From Nitrososphaerota archaeon (GTDB lineage: Archaea > Thermoproteota > Nitrososphaeria > Nitrososphaerales > JACQRY01): a stretch of DNA of 7,742 nt. Location of the stretch: contig JACQRY010000055.1 of NCBI GenBank assembly GCA_016206275.1, positions 1 through 7,742 on the forward strand. The letters are read 5' to 3'. The translations under genes and the position numbers were made by a program. The notes below the pieces were generated by a model that saw nothing but the letters and a program-made list of their open reading frames with translations, was not told the DNA's origin and ran no database searches. Within the stretch, counting starts at the first letter, position 1. Each line of letters starts with the position of its first letter. Shown here piece after piece: positions 6,220 through 7,742 of this stretch.

Positions 6220-6296
6220 CGGTAAAATTGAGGTTTATAGATGCGAGCGTGTTTGTTGCATTTCTGGCCCGAATTTCTTGGTTTGGATCATGTTAG
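6216..6296 (+). pseudogene. vapC: Broken vapC toxin stub behind the AbrB antitoxin
   Basis: A frame from TTG 6216, overlapping the antitoxin stop, reads TVKLRFIDASVFVAFLA and ends at TAG 6294-6296. RFIDASVFVAF is the first PIN-domain strand, with Asp at codon 9 as the first metal ligand. The remaining residues (RISWFGSC) are not family-like, which suggests a shift near codon 19. The frame containing 6241 is open to TAA 6420 and includes CDAINFRGGLDLW near its end, faintly like the last PIN strand (usually a DAI-SFDRGLD pattern), but key acids are missing and I would not rely on it. A functional VapC cannot be made from this DNA as read. Confidence 0.6.
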
Positions 6297-6497
6297 TCTG
6301 ATGGCCTACAGAGTATTAAGATTGATCCGATACTTCAGATCTCATGAATGTGATGCGATTAACTTCCGGGGGGGTCTCGACTTGTGGACTCCGCAGCCGG
6401 CAACACAAATGTGTCGTTAATCAGGGTAAGTGAAGCCATATGGCGTGAGCTATAATACTGAGGTGATGATCGAAAACGAAGCGAGGAGAGGAGAGTA

Positions 6498-6696
6498 ATG
6501 GGCGCGCCTGAGATTCGTCAGATCATTCAGAAAACAGGGTTGCTCACACTGACGGTGACTGGTAGAAAGACATGGTACTATGTGGGGTGAACAGAAGACG
6601 CGGCGAAAATTGGAAGACGCTGGATTCACAAAGGTGGAAGTTAAGCAGGTTCCGGGCGACATCCTGAACAGTTATTTCATCGCGACTAGAAGCTAG
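6498..6696 (+). pseudogene. C-terminal remnant of a second SAM-dependent methyltransferase
   Basis: The frame open from 6559 to TAG 6694-6696 encodes HGTMWGEQKTRRKLEDAG, then FTKVEVKQVPGDILNSYFIA and the last residues TRS. This is the C-terminal pattern of a broad methyltransferase group (GTMWGE-q, an AGF turn, v-v--v-gD--N-YYiA-k). Just upstream, another frame starts at ATG 6498 after a strong GGAGAG ribosome site and reads GAPEIRQIIQKTGLLTLTV before ending at TGA 6588-6590. The two join plausibly through a frameshift near 6555-6570, matching the strand that normally precedes the GTMWG motif. About 200 residues of SAM-binding domain are missing, and there is no ordinary start, so this is a relic. 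It is not a copy of the intact methyltransferase at 5288-5866, whose C-terminus differs. The part after 6559 is the more certain one. Confidence 0.55.
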
Positions 6697-6732
6697 ATCA
6701 GGCGTTTCTTAGGTCTATCGCATGGAAGCATG

Positions 6733-6766
6733 AAATAATACTCCGTGGCTTTCTGAAGCATTATTT
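6733..6766. repeat. Inverted repeat at the end of the second SRPBCC gene
   Basis: AAATAAT at 6733-6739 pairs with ATTATTT at 6760-6766, separated by 20 bases, overlapping the stop codon of the - strand gene. It could be part of a bidirectional end-of-gene signal, but the arms are AT-only and short. Confidence 0.25.
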
Positions 6767-7205
6767 ACTGTTGCCCTTCCAATAAGGATTTCAGACGTTT
6801 CAAATCCTTTTGATTTGCTCGTCTCATTGCTAATGACATGAATGGGGCAAAGAGCCTTGAAAACCCTGTCGGATCGCCTTTATTGCGGAGAGTCATGCGG
6901 GTTGTTTTCTCGTCAACATCTTTCCAAAGATAGGTTGTTTCCATTGAAAATGGTCCGTCAGCTGTTCGCATAACAAGCTTTTGTCCTGAGACCAGTTCGA
7001 CGATTTCGTAGACGTATGCAAGTTGTCGTCCAAGAAACTGGGCTTTGAATGCGATCTGAGAGCCTCTTGTCAAAGGCCTCGGTGTCTTCCATTCCACCGA
7101 TTTGATATTCTGATACCAGTTGGGAGCATTGTCTGGATCAGAGGTATATCCTGAAACCTTGTCTCGCGAGCATCTGATGAGGATGTCTGTTGTGACGTCA
7201 ACCAT
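6765..7205 (-). CDS. SRPBCC family protein (polyketide cyclase/dehydrase-like)
   Basis: This 146-residue protein has a typical SRPBCC layout: the opening strand VDVTTDILIRCSRDKVSGY runs into a helix; DPDNAPNWYQNIKSVEW carries the common (N/A)xPxWxxxIxxxE pattern after that helix; PLTRGSQIAF is followed by VYEIVEL and KLVMRTADGPFSMETTYLW as the central strands; TTRMTLRNKGDPTGF follows; and the long C-terminal helix RRANQKDLKRLKSLLE closes the ligand cavity. Family members bind lipophilic molecules or act on them; the ligand here is unknown. ATG 7205 is the natural start. The region before it has no Shine-Dalgarno site and only a poor TATA-like CTTAACAG, so leaderless translation is possible. 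It shares only the fold, not obvious close sequence, with the SRPBCC protein at 4651-5127. It is transcribed alone. Confidence 0.82.
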   Translation of the reverse strand: MVDVTTDILIRCSRDKVSGYTSDPDNAPNWYQNIKSVEWKTPRPLTRGSQIAFKAQFLGRQLAYVYEIVELVSGQKLVMRTADGPFSMETTYLWKDVDEKTTRMTLRNKGDPTGFSRLFAPFMSLAMRRANQKDLKRLKSLLEGQQ

Positions 7206-7452
7206 ATTTATTCAATGGAAATTAGGGCTCTGTTAAGCCTTATGGTCTTTAAGGCTTTCATTTGATGAAGGCAGCAGAGTCTGGCATTGTCCGCCGAAGA
7301 CTTCCAGTTCCTTGCCATCGGGCTCTGTGGCGGGCCCCTGTGGGATTCATATTCTAGTAGGTTCAAACCTGAGGCGGCAAGGGAACCTAGGCTTTCCGTC
7401 GCGACAGTCAGCTATCGCAACGGTGCAACGCCTTTCCCGGCTGTTGGGGGCG

Positions 7453-7460
7453 TATATAAG
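7453..7460 (+). promoter_or_regulatory. TATA box of the last AbrB-type gene
   Basis: TATATAAG is the best archaeal TATA match in the window. Transcription should begin near 7480-7485, giving a leader of roughly 25 bases before TTG 7509. The box overlaps the first arm of an inverted repeat, so a protein bound there would block promoter use. Confidence 0.6.
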
Positions 7461-7475
7461 CGACACAACGCTTAT
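7456..7475. repeat. Inverted repeat overlapping the TATA box (possible operator)
   Basis: ATAAGCG, six bases, then CGCTTAT: perfect 7-base arms beginning inside the TATA box. Position and symmetry fit an operator for a dimeric autorepressor such as the AbrB-domain protein encoded just downstream. The binding protein is inferred. Confidence 0.45.
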
Positions 7476-7477
7476 TA

Positions 7478-7496
7478 TCCTATTCATGCGATAGGA
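7478..7496. repeat. Second inverted repeat near the expected transcription start
   Basis: TCCTAT, seven bases, then ATAGGA: perfect 6-base arms, starting 2 bases after the previous repeat. The arm sequences differ from the first repeat, so the two are not copies of one site. It covers the expected transcription start and could be an operator or a leader hairpin. Confidence 0.35.
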
Positions 7497-7508
7497 ATAT
7501 GAAGTAGG

Positions 7509-7742
7509 TTGAGGGTAAAAGTGGCGAGACGGTACCAGATAACTATCCCAGAAGAGGTCAGGGAGGAAGTCGGAATAAACATAGGAGACGCAGTGGATGT
7601 TAGAAGCCAAGATGGGAAAGTTGTCGTAGAGAAATTGGGAAAGAGCTGGGAATCCGTGATGGAGGAGACGAGGGGTGTGTGGAAAGGACACCCAATCTTC
7701 AAGGACATGAAAGACTCCGTTGAAATCGTGAACTGGCTCAGA
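7509..7742 (+). CDS. AbrB/MazE-like antitoxin-type regulator, 3' end outside window
   Basis: The frame runs from TTG 7509 to the window edge without a stop, 78 residues so far. It begins RVKVARRYQITIPEEVREEV, followed by GINIGDAVDVRSQDGKVVVE: the SpoVT/AbrB signature (a K-x-(T/A)-x-x-x-Q-(I/V)-T-IP-x-x-(V/I)-R-x-x pattern, then a G-(I/L)-x-x-GD-x-(V/L) turn). From about residue 47 a tail with KSWESVMEETRGVW is seen, as in archaeal antitoxins of this type that pair with a PIN toxin. An in-frame stop at 7500-7502 limits the start; GTG 7521 is the alternative but would cut off the first strand. A strong TATA box and inverted repeats precede it. Whether a toxin follows lies beyond this window. 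Confidence 0.8.
   Translation, partial: MRVKVARRYQITIPEEVREEVGINIGDAVDVRSQDGKVVVEKLGKSWESVMEETRGVWKGHPIFKDMKDSVEIVNWLR

Larger units (their letters stand above)
7206..7508. other. Divergent intergenic region before the last AbrB gene
   Basis: This stretch of 303 bases has a relatively GC-rich middle (about 7310-7450). GGTTCAAACC near 7360-7369 looks like a tRNA T-loop, but no cloverleaf can be built around it. The right end contains a clear TATA box and two inverted repeats, listed separately. Frames read here in any direction have no ribosome site or protein motif. Confidence 0.4.

Noticed and set aside
6450..6662. 70-codon - frame over the decayed methyltransferase region
   Set aside because: It is a chance frame opposite sequence that matches a methyltransferase C-terminus on the + strand.
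7259..7268. Box C-like TTGATGA of a C/D guide RNA
   Set aside because: No matching D box or inner D'/C' pair occurs within the usual 50-70 bases; the first good CTGA is over 100 bases away.
7355..7375. tRNA T-loop-like GGTTCAAACC
   Set aside because: The flanking stem does not pair for five bases and no acceptor, D or anticodon arms can be found at the right distances.
7347..7691. 114-codon - frame at the right end
   Set aside because: It runs antisense through the promoter and the AbrB signature of the gene at 7509; its Ser/Pro/Phe-rich sequence has no recognisable domain.

Overview
The window looks like archaeal chromosome. The likely promoters are TATA-like boxes 20-35 bases ahead of start codons, several genes appear nearly leaderless, GTG and TTG starts are common, Shine-Dalgarno sites appear mainly inside an operon, and the small regulators are of VapB and SpoVT/AbrB types common in archaea. 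I cannot place it to a phylum; a Thermoproteota/Bathyarchaeia-like lineage is only a guess.

Left part (1-3833): the tail of an unrecognised protein on the + strand converges on a three-gene operon on the - strand. In transcription order the operon encodes a four-helix membrane protein (3833-2982), a GMC-family FAD oxidoreductase (2985-1444) and a clan GH-A glycosidase-like protein (1428-301). The first two genes overlap by ATGA, the last two are 15 bases apart, and both downstream genes have purine-rich ribosome sites 11 bases ahead of their starts. The oxidoreductase carries five clustered cysteines, CxxCxxCxxCxxxC, which include a ferredoxin-like 4Fe-4S spacing. My reading, by inference, is a membrane-attached alcohol or sugar dehydrogenase whose electrons leave through the membrane partner, with a glycosidase supplying or processing the substrate.

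Middle and right part (3834-7742): a loose accessory region of single genes on alternating strands. A VapB-like antitoxin (4163-4378) is followed by a broken vapC stub. Then come an SRPBCC/START-like protein (4651-5127, -), a class I SAM methyltransferase (5288-5866, -), and a divergent AbrB-type antitoxin (5983-6219), again followed by a broken vapC stub. After these lie decayed DNA with the C-terminal remnant of a second, different methyltransferase (6498-6696), a second SRPBCC protein (6765-7205, -), and the start of a third antitoxin-like AbrB protein (7509 to the window edge). A clear TATA box and two tandem inverted repeats lie just upstream of this last gene.

The strongest themes are the cysteine-rich GMC/membrane/glycosidase operon and the repeated pattern of an intact antitoxin beside a toxin broken soon after its first PIN-domain aspartate. 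I found no rRNA, convincing tRNA, CRISPR array or insertion sequence.
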